Below, one piece after another: positions 45,247 through 53,657 of a stretch of 64,000 nucleotides of DNA. Source of the stretch: Acidobacteriota bacterium (GTDB lineage Bacteria; Acidobacteriota; Blastocatellia; Pyrinomonadales; Pyrinomonadaceae); assembly GCA_016715115.1 (NCBI GenBank), contig JADKBM010000001.1:248001-312000 (forward strand), read 5' to 3'. Numbering within the stretch: position 1 is the stretch's first letter; each line of letters begins with the position of its first letter. The notes under the pieces were generated by a model. It was not told where the DNA came from. It searched no databases and was given only the letters and a program-made list of their open reading frames with translations. The position numbers and the translations under genes were made by a program.

Positions 45247-45951
45247 ATGTTTTTCGCTCTTATTCTCGGCATTTTTGAAGACATCAAAAAGACGTTTTGG
45301 TTTCTCGACCCGAACGTTTTGATCAATACGCTGCTCGACACGTTCGGCGTCTATGCTTACTTCGGTCTCTTCTTCATCGTTTTCGCGGAGACCGGACTGG
45401 CCGTCGGCTTTTTTCTGCCGGGCGATTCCCTGCTTGTCGTGACCGGCTTGTTCGCCAAGACCTATCCGGAGAAACTCAACGTCCTGATCGTGATGCTGTC
45501 GTTCTTTCTCGGATCGGTGCTCGGAGATTCTACCGGTTACTGGACCGGGCGCCTGATGGGCAAACGCTTGTTCAACCGCGAGAATTCACGGATCTTCAAG
45601 CCATCGCGAGTCGAAAAAGCCCACGCGTTCTTTGAGAAATACGGACCGAAAACCGTTTTGCTCGCGCGGTTCGTCCCGATCGTCCGAACGTTCGCGCCGC
45701 TGGTAATCGGAGCGGCCGAAATGCCGTACCATAAATTTTTGACATACAGCATCCTTGGCGGTCTGCTCTGGATCTCGAGTATGGTCTTCGCCGGTTACTT
45801 TTTGGGTTCGGCGATTGAAAACGCGTTCGGCATCAAGCTCGAAGCGCATATCGAAAAGGTCGTCATTCTCGTCATTTTCCTGTCGCTTCTGCCGCCGATG
45901 ATCGAGTATCTGAAACATCGGTTTTCCAAAAAAGACGAACCGGTTTCGTAA
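45247..45951 (+). CDS. DedA-family membrane protein
   Basis: 234 residues with about five membrane helices and the family (VTT/SNARE-associated) motifs FAETGLAVGFFLPGDSLLVV, GDSTGYWTGRLMG, FEKYGPKTVLLARFVPIVRT and FAPLVIGAAEM. DedA proteins include undecaprenyl-phosphate and phosphatidylethanolamine translocases and need proton motive force. The conserved acidic (E in FAETG) and Arg residues (LARFVPIVRT) are present. No clear SD precedes the ATG at 45247. Its transcript probably ends at the hairpin before the next gene. Confidence 0.92.
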   Translation: MFFALILGIFEDIKKTFWFLDPNVLINTLLDTFGVYAYFGLFFIVFAETGLAVGFFLPGDSLLVVTGLFAKTYPEKLNVLIVMLSFFLGSVLGDSTGYWTGRLMGKRLFNRENSRIFKPSRVEKAHAFFEKYGPKTVLLARFVPIVRTFAPLVIGAAEMPYHKFLTYSILGGLLWISSMVFAGYFLGSAIENAFGIKLEAHIEKVVILVIFLSLLPPMIEYLKHRFSKKDEPVS

Positions 45952-45977
45952 CGGAAAGATCGGTCTTGATACCGTTT

Positions 45978-46013
45978 CCTCCGTCCTTGCGCGTTAAGGA
46001 CGGAGGATTTTTT
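45978..46013 (+). promoter_or_regulatory. Hairpin that masks the Shine-Dalgarno of the next gene / terminator-like
   Basis: CCTCCGTCCTT (45978-45988) pairs perfectly with AAGGACGGAGG (45996-46006) over a 7-nt loop, followed by ATTTTTT and the ATG at 46014. The GGAGG in the right arm is the only good Shine-Dalgarno for that ATG (7-nt spacing), so the stem hides it. The T-run also makes it a possible terminator for dedA. Confidence 0.75.
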
Positions 46014-46733
46014 ATGGCTATCGATACCCGTTTATTGACTCGGCATACTGACCAACGATTGTTTCTCGCTGCCGCGGCATTGTTTCCGTTGCTGGTCTTC
46101 ATCGGCTATTCGCGGACTTACTATCTCGGCAGTTTGTTCGATGCGCTGCCGCTGGCGAACAATCTTGTTCGTTTTCACGGACTCGTGATGTCGCTCTGGG
46201 TGGTCTATTTTTCCGTTCAAGTGGCGCTCATTCGAACAAAGAACGTCAACCTGCATATTTCGATGGGACTCGCCGGCATCGCGCTCGCGACGCTCGTCGT
46301 CGTCGTCGGACTGGCAACCGCGTATGACTCGAATCTCGTCCGCGGCGCCGCGCCTCCGGGGCTCGATCCGCATTCGTTCTTTGCGGTTCCTGTTTTTGAT
46401 ATGCTCAATTTCGTGATCTTGTTCACGGCGGCTATCTGTTATCGGAAGCGGCCGACCGAGCATAAACTGCTGATGCTGATGACGGCGTTCAACTTCGTCG
46501 GAGCCGCAATCGCCCGGATTCCGGTCGTGCCCGATGATTACATTATCTTCTGGGCATTCGGAGCGACGGACGCACTGATTCTCGCGGCGATCGGCTGGCA
46601 CACCTGGAAACATCGCAAACTCAACCGCGTTTTTGCGGCGGGCGCGTTGCTCGTGTTCGTTTCGGAACCGCTGCGGATCTTCGTTTCGGGTACCGAATCG
46701 TGGCTTCGTTTTACGAACTGGCTGGCCAGTTAG
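46014..46733 (+). CDS. Multi-pass membrane protein with conserved histidines
   Basis: 239 residues from the ATG at 46014; an in-frame TTG at 45966 would start inside the upstream hairpin. About seven membrane helices. Histidines sit at helix positions that could bind haem or metal: VRFHGLVMSLWVVYFSVQ, NLHISMGLAGIALAT, TEHKLLMLMT, and WHTWKHRKLN near the end. The first loop carries YSRTYYLGSLFD. The pattern resembles cytochrome-b561-like or DUF2306-like membrane proteins, but I cannot assign it firmly. Expression may be controlled by the hairpin over its ribosome-binding site. Confidence 0.75.
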   Translation: MAIDTRLLTRHTDQRLFLAAAALFPLLVFIGYSRTYYLGSLFDALPLANNLVRFHGLVMSLWVVYFSVQVALIRTKNVNLHISMGLAGIALATLVVVVGLATAYDSNLVRGAAPPGLDPHSFFAVPVFDMLNFVILFTAAICYRKRPTEHKLLMLMTAFNFVGAAIARIPVVPDDYIIFWAFGATDALILAAIGWHTWKHRKLNRVFAAGALLVFVSEPLRIFVSGTESWLRFTNWLAS

Positions 46734-46809
46734 CGACATTTTTGAACCGCGGACCCGATCGAGGTTGACTTACGCGATGCGGTCGCATAGAATCAAGAAC
46801 TTGATTTAG

Positions 46810-46886
46810 CGGGGCGTGGCTCAGCCTGGTAGAGCGCACGGTTCGGGACCGTGAGGTCGGATGTTCAAATCATCTCGCCCCGACCA
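46810..46886 (+). tRNA. tRNA-Pro (anticodon CGG)
   Basis: Acceptor stem CGGGGCG (46810-46816) with CGCCCCG (46876-46882), discriminator A and encoded CCA. The D arm has GGCTCAGCCTGGTAGAGC. The anticodon stem CACGG/CCGTG holds the loop TTCGGGA, giving anticodon CGG (decodes CCG). The T loop is TTCAAAT. 77 nt. Confidence 0.95.
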
Positions 46887-46891
46887 CCTAC

Positions 46892-46931
46892 AAAAAGAAC
46901 AGTCGCCTTCATCGGCGGCCGTTCTTTTTTT
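46892..46931 (+). terminator. Intrinsic terminator after tRNA-Pro
   Basis: AAAAAGAAC ... CGCC pairs with GGCG ... GTTCTTTTTTT with an internal bulge, 6 bp after the CCA end. Confidence 0.75.
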
Positions 46932-47588
46932 AAATCCCGGATATCAACCCGAGTTAGGCCGAAAGGATTTCCATCGCGGATTCTTGTCGACCTTGCAGAC
47001 CGATCTCCGCGCTGGAAAATGCCTGATCGGCGCAATGCCGGTAGTTTTCTCTTCGGAAATCTCCGGGCATAAACTCTCCAAAACCGGTTTTTCGCGCAAA
47101 GTCCGCCAAGTCCGCAAAGAGCGGGAATTCTCTGAATCTGATTTGTGCCTATTGCGTATTAAGATTGAATTCCTGGAAGGATCGTTCAACCCAAATTGCG
47201 TAACAGAAAATTTCTTTCCCGCGAAACCCGCCAAAAACGTGAAAAATGGCATTTTTGATGTTGTCTTTCGCGTATTTCGCGGGAAATTGCTTTTGATGAG
47301 TAATCTTGGTTCAATTTTCGTCCTTCCGCCATCGAAGTTGGCTCAAACCATTAAAATCAAAGGCCGATGCGCGATTCGGGTCGCAATCTGTCCACGCCAT
47401 TCGCGGAAATGCGACCTTCTTTCCGAGCCTTCGAGTTTCTGGTCAGAGGTTCGCGATTCGCCAATTCAGGGCGAATAATGAACCATTGACCGCGAACAAT
47501 TACCCTGCAGCAGGGCGATCGAAATCTTCCACACCAGGAATCCCCTGCGATTTTATTGCCTTTCACCTGATTTCGCAGCCTTCAGATC
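46932..47588. other. Gene-free stretch between tRNA-Pro and a sigma-54 promoter
   Basis: ~650 bp. It includes the second copy of the ~75-bp dispersed repeat (47086-47160). A 205-codon frame that begins inside the tRNA has no coding character. Confidence 0.5.
47086..47160 (-). repeat. Dispersed ~75-bp repeat, copy B
   Basis: In reverse complement it reads CAGATTCAGAGAATTCCCG, CTCTTTGCGGACTTGGCGGA and CTTTGCGCGAA, matching 29052-29126. Confidence 0.75.
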
Positions 47589-47604
47589 TGGCATATTACT
47601 TGCG
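47589..47604 (+). promoter_or_regulatory. Sigma-54 (-24/-12) promoter
   Basis: TGGCAT at 47589-47594, then ATTAC, then TTGC at 47600-47603. GG and GC are exactly 12 nt apart. Predicted start near 47615, about 115 nt before the ATG at 47730. Confidence 0.65.
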
Positions 47605-47729
47605 CTTCCTAGTTTTGACGCTTGTATTTCACGCAATCGCCGGCGCTTCGTTTCGGTTGCGGCTCAACGTGTTTCGCATCCCAAATCGACACCGGACGGC
47701 GGATGAAGGCATCGTCAGGAGGCGACAGA

Positions 47730-49079
47730 ATGAAGGTCACATCATTTCGAATTCCAAGAAGCGGTTTGATCGCACCCGCGATCGGTCTTGCCCTTCTGCT
47801 GCTTCTGTCTCCGGCTTTCAGTCAGGACAAGAAGGCACGCTGCGAGGCAAAAAAGGAAGAGCTCGCCAAGCTCGAGAAAAAGGCAGGCCAGCTGTCGGCT
47901 TTCGTAATCCCGCCGGTCCGCACGGCCCAAACAAAACTAAGCCGCGATGACCTGAGTCTGCTCAACAATGCAATGTCCGAACTGTCCTCAGTTAACTGGG
48001 AGTCAAGCCCGCCGATCGTGGAACTTTTGTACGCAGTCAGAACGCGCGGCGGATTTTCGGGCATGGCCGAACAATACGATTCTACTGCGAACTTCGACAA
48101 CGTGCGGGCGGATGACAAGGAGTCTCTGCGCGCATTCATCGCGGCAACGCGCAGCGCGGTGATCTCAAGGATCAATTTGCTTAAGTTTTTCGACGAGAAC
48201 CCCGATTCGGCTTCCGTCGCTCTTCGGGATTCGCAAACGAAGGTCGAAGAGCAAAGGGCGGAACTTGCAAGGATGAAATGCGATGAAACGGCCACCGACG
48301 AAAACGATCCGGCGACCGAGAAATCCAAGAAATCGCCGTGCGACCTAAAGAAGCAGGAGATCGCGGATCTCAGGGGAAAAGAGATTGAACTCAGGACGAC
48401 GATCGACGAGGTCGACGATTGGATTGGCACGACCAGAGAGGATTTGGGTCTCCTCAATCACGTGATGGCCAATATCTCGGACCCGAACTGGCGTGCGACC
48501 GAATATAGGGCCAAGGTGGAAGCAATCTTCGGCCGCTCCCCGAGTTTGACGATTTTCGCCGAAAGATATGGACTTAAACGGGACTTCGACGATATCCAAC
48601 GCGACGACGCCAACGCCGTTCGTGAATTCATCCTCGCCGTAAGGCCCTTTGTCATCAAACGCCTTGACCGTCTGTTGTACTTGCGCGACAATCCGAAGGC
48701 CGCAAGGGACGAATTGAAAGGTCTGCAAAATCAGATCGATGCCGCAATTTCCGAACTTGAAGAACTCCGCTGCGACGAAACCGGCAAGCAAGAATCTGTC
48801 TGCAGTATGGAAGGTTCGTGGACGCAATATGCAGCCGGATTGGGCAGGTCCACATGGCACGTGACATCAGACGGCAAGGCGATTGAATCGGGGCTCGGCG
48901 CGTCGACCGGAACAGCCAGTATGACCAAAAACGTGATGCGGATCGAATGGTCCAACTCGAACGGCTGGTCAGGCTACTATGAATGGACGATGGACGCGGA
49001 CTGCCAAAAAGGTACCGGAACCCTTGTCTTCAAGTCTGGCGGCAGCGGTTCGAGGACGAGCACCGTTGAGCATAACTGA
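47730..49079 (+). CDS. Secreted protein with an internal duplication, unknown function
   Basis: 449 residues from the ATG at 47730, which has AGGAGG 7 nt upstream; earlier in-frame starts lack an SD and a signal. A signal peptide covers 1-31 (GLALLLLLSPAFSQ). Two copies of a ~150-residue alpha-helical module follow, about 33-185 and 190-345. Landmarks are repeated: DDLSLLNNAMSELSSVNW and EDLGLLNHVMANISDPNW, VRADDKESLRAFIAATR and IQRDDANAVREFILAVR, each copy ending in (M/L)(K/R)CDET. A beta-rich C-terminal domain (about 350-449) starts CSMEGSWTQYAAG and contains MRIEWSNSNGWSGYYEW. I recognise no family. It lies behind a sigma-54 promoter and in front of an NtrC-type regulator gene. Confidence 0.8.
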   Translation: MKVTSFRIPRSGLIAPAIGLALLLLLSPAFSQDKKARCEAKKEELAKLEKKAGQLSAFVIPPVRTAQTKLSRDDLSLLNNAMSELSSVNWESSPPIVELLYAVRTRGGFSGMAEQYDSTANFDNVRADDKESLRAFIAATRSAVISRINLLKFFDENPDSASVALRDSQTKVEEQRAELARMKCDETATDENDPATEKSKKSPCDLKKQEIADLRGKEIELRTTIDEVDDWIGTTREDLGLLNHVMANISDPNWRATEYRAKVEAIFGRSPSLTIFAERYGLKRDFDDIQRDDANAVREFILAVRPFVIKRLDRLLYLRDNPKAARDELKGLQNQIDAAISELEELRCDETGKQESVCSMEGSWTQYAAGLGRSTWHVTSDGKAIESGLGASTGTASMTKNVMRIEWSNSNGWSGYYEWTMDADCQKGTGTLVFKSGGSGSRTSTVEHN

Positions 49080-49115
49080 GGCGACGGCGAAACCGATCGC
49101 GAACGTCGAACGGAC

Positions 49116-49145
49116 GACGAAAGCCGAGCAAATCCGGCTTTCGTC
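49116..49145 (+). terminator. 11-bp hairpin after the duplicated-domain gene
   Basis: GACGAAAGCCG (49116-49126) pairs perfectly with CGGCTTTCGTC (49135-49145) with an 8-nt loop. No T-run follows, so it may be an RNA-stability hairpin rather than a terminator. Confidence 0.5.
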
Positions 49146-49376
49146 GAAATGCGAGATAGGAGTTTGCCCCACAATCAGGGAAGACCGCCAAATCAAATAT
49201 CATTCAGCACGTTTTTGTGTCTTCCAGAAATTCTCCAACGCGCGCCTGAAACCCTAAAATCGCATTCAGCCGTTATCGTCTGACGTTGTCAGGCGCCCGA
49301 TCAAATTCCGCAAGTGAATCGCGTCGATGATTTGTAGTAGAATGTCTGCACGATCCTCTTTTGGAAACGGTGCAAT

Positions 49377-50786
49377 TTGGGAACAAAACGAGAGAAAATC
49401 CTGATCGTAGACGACGAGCGTTTTATCCGTATGACGCTCGGCGAAGCGGTGCGTTCGTGGAACTACGCGCCGATCGAGGCCGGCGACATCGGTACGGCGC
49501 GCGAGGTTTTCGCGAACGAGGAGCCGGACATAGTCCTGCTCGATATCGACCTTCCGGACGGGTCGGGACTTGATCTGCTCGACGAGATAAAAGAATCGTC
49601 GCCGGATACGGTCGTCGTTATGATCACCGGCAACATCAGCGTCCCGAACACGATCGCGGCATTGCGCGGCGGCGCCCACGATTTCATCGGAAAACCAGTG
49701 AGATTGGAGGAACTGCGCGTCACGCTCCGCAACGCGGTCGAGGTCAAACAACTGCGCCGCGAGGTTAAGTACTCGCGCAGCAGCCAGAAGTCAGCGTTCA
49801 GTTTCGAACAGATAATCGGAGAATCCCCGGCAATCGTCCGCGCCAAGGACCTCGCCGAAAAGGTCGCGGCGTCCGACGTCAACTCGATCCTTCTGCAGGG
49901 CGAGACCGGCACCGGAAAGGATCTTTTCGCGCGTGCCATCCATTACGCTTCGGAACGCGCCGATGCGCCGTACCTTGCGATCAATTGTGCGGCCTTGCCC
50001 GCTAACCTGATCGAATCCGAACTCTTCGGCTACGAAAAAGGCGCCTTCACCGATGCCAAACAACGCAAAGAAGGCCTCTTCGAACAGGCCCACGGCGGCA
50101 CCATCTTTTTGGACGAGATCGGCGAAATGGAACTCGGCTTGCAGGCAAAGCTCTTGCGGGTACTCGAAGAGAGTACATTCAGACGCGTCGGCGGCCTCAA
50201 AGACATTACGTTCGACGCCCGTATCATCGCCGCGTCGAACAAACGGCTCAGGGACGAAGGTGAACACGGAACCTTCCGGCTCGACCTGTTTTATCGCTTA
50301 TCGGTTATTCAGATAGACATCCCGCCGCTGCGCGAGCGCGACGACGACTGCCTGCTTCTCGCAACCTCCTTCATCGAACGCAACAACCCGAAGCGGCGAG
50401 GTGAAAAGCTCAAAGGATTGTCGCCGCAGACCGCCGAACTGTTTCGCGGCTACAACTGGAAGGGGAACGTCCGCGAGTTGCGGAACGTCATCGAACGCGC
50501 TTCGATCCTCGAAGACGGCGAGTACGTTTCGACCGCGCATCTTCCGGCCGATCTGCTCAAGGATTTCAACGGAGCGGAAGCCGTTTCGAATTCGGTCGTC
50601 AGGTTGCCGGCCGGCGGGATCGCGCTCGAGGAGGTCGAAGAAATGCTCGTCAATCAAGCATTCGAGATGGCCAATGGAAACCTGACGCGGGCGGCGAAAC
50701 TGCTTCACATATCCCGCGATCAGCTGCGCTACAAACTCAAGAAATCGGGCAATTATCAGGTTGAAGGGCAGCACGACGAGGAATAG
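49377..50786 (+). CDS. NtrC-family sigma-54-dependent response regulator
   Basis: 469 residues from a TTG at 49377. The receiver domain (about 6-120) has phospho-acceptor D56 (IVLLDIDLPDG). The AAA+ domain (about 145-380) has Walker A GETGTGKD near 175, ESELFGYEKGAFTDA near 221 and GTIFLDEIGEME (Walker B). The sigma-54-contact loop reads GAFTDA instead of GAFTGA. The C-terminus has a Fis-type helix-turn-helix (GNLTRAAKLLHISRDQLRYK). It activates sigma-54 promoters by ATP hydrolysis. It precedes a hybrid kinase by 17 bp, so the two form one system. Candidate targets in the window are the promoters at 47589 and 36038. Confidence 0.94.
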   Translation: MGTKREKILIVDDERFIRMTLGEAVRSWNYAPIEAGDIGTAREVFANEEPDIVLLDIDLPDGSGLDLLDEIKESSPDTVVVMITGNISVPNTIAALRGGAHDFIGKPVRLEELRVTLRNAVEVKQLRREVKYSRSSQKSAFSFEQIIGESPAIVRAKDLAEKVAASDVNSILLQGETGTGKDLFARAIHYASERADAPYLAINCAALPANLIESELFGYEKGAFTDAKQRKEGLFEQAHGGTIFLDEIGEMELGLQAKLLRVLEESTFRRVGGLKDITFDARIIAASNKRLRDEGEHGTFRLDLFYRLSVIQIDIPPLRERDDDCLLLATSFIERNNPKRRGEKLKGLSPQTAELFRGYNWKGNVRELRNVIERASILEDGEYVSTAHLPADLLKDFNGAEAVSNSVVRLPAGGIALEEVEEMLVNQAFEMANGNLTRAAKLLHISRDQLRYKLKKSGNYQVEGQHDEE

Positions 50787-50803
50787 CGCCATCGAATCCA
50801 GCA

Positions 50804-52369
50804 ATGAACGATCTTGTGAGTTTGAATCATTTGAGTTTTGAAGATGAAAACCGGAGTCTGCTCAAGGAACTCTCGGAGATGAAATTCGCACTCGACCAGT
50901 CGGCGATCGTCGCCATCACCGATCGCGACGGCACGATCACTTACGCGAACGACAAGTTCTGCCAGATCTCAAAATTCAGCCGCGACGAACTTATCGGCCA
51001 GAATCACAGGCTCATCAATTCGAAATATCACTCAAAGGAGTTTTTTCGAAACCTCTGGAAGACCATTTCCGGCGGCGAGGTTTGGCGCGGCGAGATTCGA
51101 AATCGCGCCAAGGACGGTTCGTTCTACTGGGTCGAAACGACCATCATTCCGTTTCTCGGCAGCGATCTCAAGCCCTACCAGTATGTCGCGATCCGATATG
51201 ACATCACTGAGAAGAAATTGACTGAGCAGCAGCTTCTGCGGGCGCAGCGGATGGAATCCATCGGGACGCTCGCGGGCGGCATCGCGCACGACCTCAACAA
51301 CATCCTCTCGCCGATCCTGATGTCTGTCGATATGCTCGAGATGAACGGCCCGGACCCTGAAACGAAACGCTGGCTCGAGGTCATTCGTGAAAACTCCGAG
51401 CGCGGCGCGAACCTTGTTCGGCAAGTGCTGACTTTCGCGCGCGGAATGGAAGGCGAACGCATTCCGGTGCAAACCCGGCACATCGTCAAGGACCTCGTCA
51501 AGATCCTTCAGGAAACGCTCCCGAAATCGATCACGCTGCGTTACGAGATCTCAACCGACTTGAAACTGATAAATGCGGATCCGACCCAGATCCACCAGGT
51601 ACTGATGAATCTCTGCATCAATGCCCGAGACGCGATGCCGTCCGGCGGAAATCTCGTTCTGGCGGCGCGAAACGTCTCCCTCGACGACAATTACGCCCGG
51701 GTCCATCTCGACGCGACCGCCGGGAACTACGTTTTGCTGAGCGTCTCCGACAACGGAACCGGAATGACGGATTCGGTCGCGAAGCGCATCTTCGATCCGT
51801 TCTTTACGACCAAGGACATCGGCAAAGGGACCGGTCTCGGCCTTGCAACATCGCAGTCGATCATCAAAAGCCTTGACGGATTCATCAACGTCTACAGCGA
51901 GGTCGGCAAAGGCACGCAGTTCACGGTTTACATTCCGACATTCGAAGCAGACAACGACGAATCGAACATCACATTGGCGGCGCAAATGCCGCACGGGTCA
52001 GGCGAGTTGATCCTGGTCGTTGACGACGAGGAAAGCGTCCGCGAAATAACGCGTGTGACGCTCGAACGATACGGATACGAAGTCCTGACGGCGACGGACG
52101 GCGCCGAGGCGCTTGCGGTTTTCTCGAAGAACTCGGACCGCATCGGGATCGTCCTGACTGACCTGACGATGCCTCTGCTCGATGGCAAGGCGCTGATCCG
52201 CACGCTTCGCAAGATCGAACCTGAACTGCGGATCATCGCGATGAGCGGATTGATGGGAAACGAACATATCGGCGATCTGAAGAATCTGCAGGTCACCGAT
52301 ATTCTGAACAAGCCCTTCTCCGCCGAGACCTTGCTAAATCTTGTCAGCAAAAGCCTCAGACGATTTTAG
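50804..52369 (+). CDS. PAS-domain hybrid sensor histidine kinase with C-terminal receiver
   Basis: 521 residues, soluble (no membrane helix). A PAS domain spans about 30-150 (AIVAITDRDGTITYANDKFC, then KDGSFYWVETTIIPF). The HisKA domain has the phospho-acceptor His near 160-161 (GGIAHDLNNILSPI). The HATPase domain spans about 270-385 (MNLCINARDAMPSGG, SDNGTGM, GTGLGLATSQSII). A C-terminal receiver spans about 398-520, with the Asp in VLTDLTMPLLDG near 450. Lacking a transmembrane sensor, it should respond to a cytosolic cue through PAS and signal to the sigma-54 regulator encoded upstream, with the extra receiver acting as a phosphate sink or relay. Confidence 0.93.
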   Translation: MNDLVSLNHLSFEDENRSLLKELSEMKFALDQSAIVAITDRDGTITYANDKFCQISKFSRDELIGQNHRLINSKYHSKEFFRNLWKTISGGEVWRGEIRNRAKDGSFYWVETTIIPFLGSDLKPYQYVAIRYDITEKKLTEQQLLRAQRMESIGTLAGGIAHDLNNILSPILMSVDMLEMNGPDPETKRWLEVIRENSERGANLVRQVLTFARGMEGERIPVQTRHIVKDLVKILQETLPKSITLRYEISTDLKLINADPTQIHQVLMNLCINARDAMPSGGNLVLAARNVSLDDNYARVHLDATAGNYVLLSVSDNGTGMTDSVAKRIFDPFFTTKDIGKGTGLGLATSQSIIKSLDGFINVYSEVGKGTQFTVYIPTFEADNDESNITLAAQMPHGSGELILVVDDEESVREITRVTLERYGYEVLTATDGAEALAVFSKNSDRIGIVLTDLTMPLLDGKALIRTLRKIEPELRIIAMSGLMGNEHIGDLKNLQVTDILNKPFSAETLLNLVSKSLRRF

Positions 52370-52668
52370 ATTTGGGATTTGGGATTTGGGATTTGGGATT
52401 TGGGATTGGGGATTGGGGATTTGGGATTTGGGATTTGGGATTGAGGATTTGGGATTTGGGATTTGGGATTGGGGATCCTGGAATCTGGAATCTGGAATAT
52501 CTGGAATCTGGAATATCTGGAATCTGGAATCTGGAATCTGGAATATCTGGAATCTGGAATATCTGGAATCTTGAATCTGGATTCTGGAATATCTGGAATC
52601 TGGAATATCTGGAATATCTGGAATCTTGAATCTGGAATATCTGGAATCTTGAATCTGGAATATCTGGA
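52370..52668 (+). repeat. GATTTGGG and TCTGGAATA array
   Basis: GATTTGGG/GATTGGGG units (52370-52475), then GGAATCTG/GGAATATCT units to 52668, directly adjoining the palindromic element copy at 52669. Confidence 0.9.
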
Positions 52669-52799
52669 ATCGGCGTCAGGTTTGAGATTTGGGATGTCTC
52701 GGACTTTCGCGTCGGGCGGCCGCAGCAACGCGCCAACCCGACGATCAGCGAGTCGGTACCGCCTGCGTGAGCGGGCGGGCAACCGCGACCGCACGACGC
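52669..52799 (+). repeat. Palindromic dispersed element, copy 3 (intact)
   Basis: The flank ATCGGCGTCAGGT (52669) is followed by the 91-bp core 52709-52799. The arms GCGTCGGGCGGCCGC and GCACGACGC are imperfect inverted repeats. The core contains GTACCGCCTGCGTGAGCGGG and closely matches copy 2. Confidence 0.85.
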
Positions 52800-53149
52800 C
52801 AAAACCCCAACTCGTGCTTTTGGAAAAACCGACATGAAGGAAGCAAATCGCGTTTTTTCCAGAACACAGATTGGCGGGATGGAGCGGATTCGTTTCGACC
52901 ACTAAAGATAGAAAAAGTTCTCAAGAAACGCTGAGTTCGAATTATCCTCTTGCATCCGTTCTCTGTGTCCTGTCAGAATCGGCGCCGGGACCGCCGTAGG
53001 CTTCGTGCGGGCGCGGGCCCGCCCGCTGACGCAGGCGGTACTGACTCGCTGATCGTCGGGTTTTCCTTGAACCCGGTTTTTCAAAGTTCCCGAATCTGGA
53101 ATCCGGTCTCCAGTTCCCCAAGACATCGCAATCCGAATTCGAGGGCCAC
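52800..53149. other. Gene-free stretch, element copy 4 inside
   Basis: It contains the partial element copy at 53002-53063 and a few GGAATCTGG-like traces (53090-53115). No gene seen. Confidence 0.5.
53002..53063 (-). repeat. Palindromic dispersed element, copy 4 (truncated)
   Basis: GCCCGCTGACGCAGGCGGTA and CTGACTCGCTGATCGTCGGG match copy 2; the outer half next to the left terminus is missing. Confidence 0.75.
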
Positions 53150-53183
53150 AAAAATGCCGCAACACATATCGATGTGCTGCGGC
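53150..53183 (-). terminator. Intrinsic terminator of the small membrane protein gene
   Basis: GCCGCAGCACATCGAT pairs with ATGTGTTGCGGC on the minus strand (12 bp with one wobble), followed by ATTTTTG. Confidence 0.7.
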
Positions 53184-53265
53184 TTAAAAGAGGAGGATTG
53201 CCAAATTTCAGGAGTCTGTCTTTTGTAGGGTGCCCGTCTGAATGCGCTTTCCCCACGATTTCGAC

Positions 53266-53454
53266 TTACGGTATTTCCGGATGATTCCGATGCGCGACGG
53301 TTGCGGGCAAGATCATCATCATTCCAGCGAAGATCATTCCGAAAACCACAAAGCCGATCGCGACACCGACCAACATCGTCATATTACCCGTTACCGTGAC
53401 CGCGATTGCGAAAACCGCGATCAATGCCCAAATCGTTTCGTAGATTCTAGTCAT
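53266..53454 (-). CDS. Small two-helix membrane protein
   Basis: 62 residues: a short N-terminus MTRIYE, helix about 7-24 (TIWALIAVFAIAVTVTG), helix about 27-50 (MLVGVAIGFVVFGMIFAGMM), and a short tail with HRNHPEIP. The hydrophobic pattern and the terminator 83 bp downstream support it as a real gene, but no family is recognised and the SD is weak. Confidence 0.6.
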   Translation of the reverse strand: MTRIYETIWALIAVFAIAVTVTGNMTMLVGVAIGFVVFGMIFAGMMMILPATVAHRNHPEIP

Positions 53455-53600
53455 TCTTCAAAACCCCGTAACTTCTTTCTGAAAGGCGATGATTCTGCGT
53501 ATCGCCGCTAAAAGGAAGAGCAATACGCGTTCCACACCCAAGATTTGTTCCTTGTGGGGGCATCTCCTAAATCCGCGCGAATTTTCGCGCATTATCAAAC

Positions 53601-53627
53601 AAAAAAAGTGCGGATTTCTCCGCACTT
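53601..53627 (-). terminator. Intrinsic terminator of the M16 gene
   Basis: AAGTGCGGA and TCCGCACTT form a perfect 9-bp stem with a TTTC loop (plus-strand numbering). On the minus strand seven T's follow. It lies 31 bp past the stop codon at 53658. Confidence 0.85.
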
Positions 53628-53657
53628 CCCATCTTGCCACCCGGCTTGATCCGTTGT

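Noticed and set aside
46861..47478. 205-codon plus-strand frame after tRNA-Pro
   Set aside because: It starts inside the tRNA, runs through its terminator and the dispersed repeat, and shows no codon bias or domain.
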